A stretch of DNA of 13,380 nucleotides from an uncultured Clostridia bacterium (lineage in GTDB: Bacteria; Bacillota; Clostridia; Oscillospirales; Acutalibacteraceae): assembly GCA_947629295.1 (NCBI GenBank), contig CANRDH010000028.1, forward strand, positions 1-13,380, in the 5' to 3' direction. Position 1 is the stretch's first letter; each line of letters opens with the position of its first letter. Of the stretch, positions 13,076 to 13,380 are shown piece after piece. The translations under genes and the position numbers were made by a program. The notes below the pieces were generated by a model. That model was not told the DNA's origin and did no database searches. It worked only from the letters and a program-made list of their open reading frames with translations.

Positions 13076-13380
13076 ATGATGAAAAAGGAAAAGACAAAGA
13101 TAGTCACCTCTATTGGAGGACAGGCTTTGCTTGAGGGTATAATGATGAGGGGACCGAAAAAATCCACTGTTGCCGTAAGAATGAGCGACGGCAGTATAGA
13201 GCTTCAGGAAATCGAGCCTCTCAATCTTGTCAAAAAACATAAGATACTCGGAATACCCATAATCAGGGGAGTGGCGAATATGATAGATTCCCTTGTGACG
13301 GGGCAAAGAGCCCTTATGATTTCCGCTGATAAGGCGATGGAGGGTGAAGATGAGGACGAAACAGAAGAAATGTCAAAGTT
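13076..13380 (+). CDS. yqhQ: YqhQ-like DUF1385 protein, 5' part
   Basis: The frame opens at ATG 13076, with AAAGGA 7 bases upstream, and runs off the window after 101 codons. It reads KTKIVTSIGGQALLEGIMMRGP, split here only for reading, and further on GIPIIRGVANMIDSLVTG, both hallmarks of the DUF1385/YqhQ family of multi-pass membrane proteins. The biochemical role is not established. The cut falls in an acidic stretch (GEDEDETEE) before the membrane segments expected in this family. It lies 55 bases after the kinase stop, with only a weak 5-bp palindrome (13027-13043) between, so read-through from the two-component operon is possible. Confidence 0.9.
   Translation, partial: MMKKEKTKIVTSIGGQALLEGIMMRGPKKSTVAVRMSDGSIELQEIEPLNLVKKHKILGIPIIRGVANMIDSLVTGQRALMISADKAMEGEDEDETEEMSK

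Noticed and set aside
1..13380. CRISPR array, toxin-antitoxin pair or phage genes
   Set aside because: No regularly spaced direct repeats, no recognisable toxin-antitoxin families and no phage structural or lysis genes were seen on either strand.

Overview
The window looks like chromosomal DNA from a low-GC Gram-positive anaerobe, most likely a Clostridia member of the Oscillospiraceae/Ruminococcaceae type. This is inferred from AT-rich sequence, strong Shine-Dalgarno sites, TTG starts, consensus sigma-A promoters (TTGACA-17-TATAAT, twice) and gene content (MetK, PnuC, a YdiF/Uup-like ABC-F protein, MtaB, TrmB, an OmpR/PhoR-type two-component system, YqhQ). No taxon was confirmed by search.

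The left 1.8 kb, immediately 3' of a tRNA-Pro gene, is accessory and rearranged. A transglutaminase-like gene on the minus strand appears split: its Cys-containing half lies at 1296-1475 and its continuation at 1-165. Between them sits about 1.13 kb carrying a two-gene unit, a metallo-beta-lactamase-fold hydrolase and a 53-residue zinc-ribbon protein overlapping at ATGA, closed by a terminator-like inverted repeat. Removing 1.13 kb rejoins the two halves in frame. No transposase is visible, so how the unit got there is open. The stretch between the broken gene and the tRNA (1476-1793) holds a cluster of short hairpins and looks like a repeat or non-coding element.

Next, on the minus strand, come tRNA-Gln(CTG) and tRNA-Pro(CGG) from one consensus promoter, a 135-residue acidic protein of unknown function with an operator-like inverted repeat over its probable -10 box, and metK with its own promoter, an 84-nt leader and an intrinsic terminator.

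The centre runs on the plus strand: pnuC (nicotinamide riboside-type transporter, divergent from metK), an ABC-F ribosome-associated ATPase with its own promoter, and mtaB (t6A37 methylthiotransferase), overlapping the ABC-F gene by 4 bases. A small ferritin-like protein gene converges on mtaB with an 8-base overlap.

The right part is a plus-strand cluster: trmB, a lipoprotein with FG-GAP/VCBS-like Asp-rich loops, an OmpR-family response regulator and a membrane histidine kinase. The tight spacing, including a 14-base overlap between trmB and the lipoprotein, suggests one operon in which the lipoprotein may serve the sensor outside the membrane. The window ends inside a YqhQ (DUF1385) gene.
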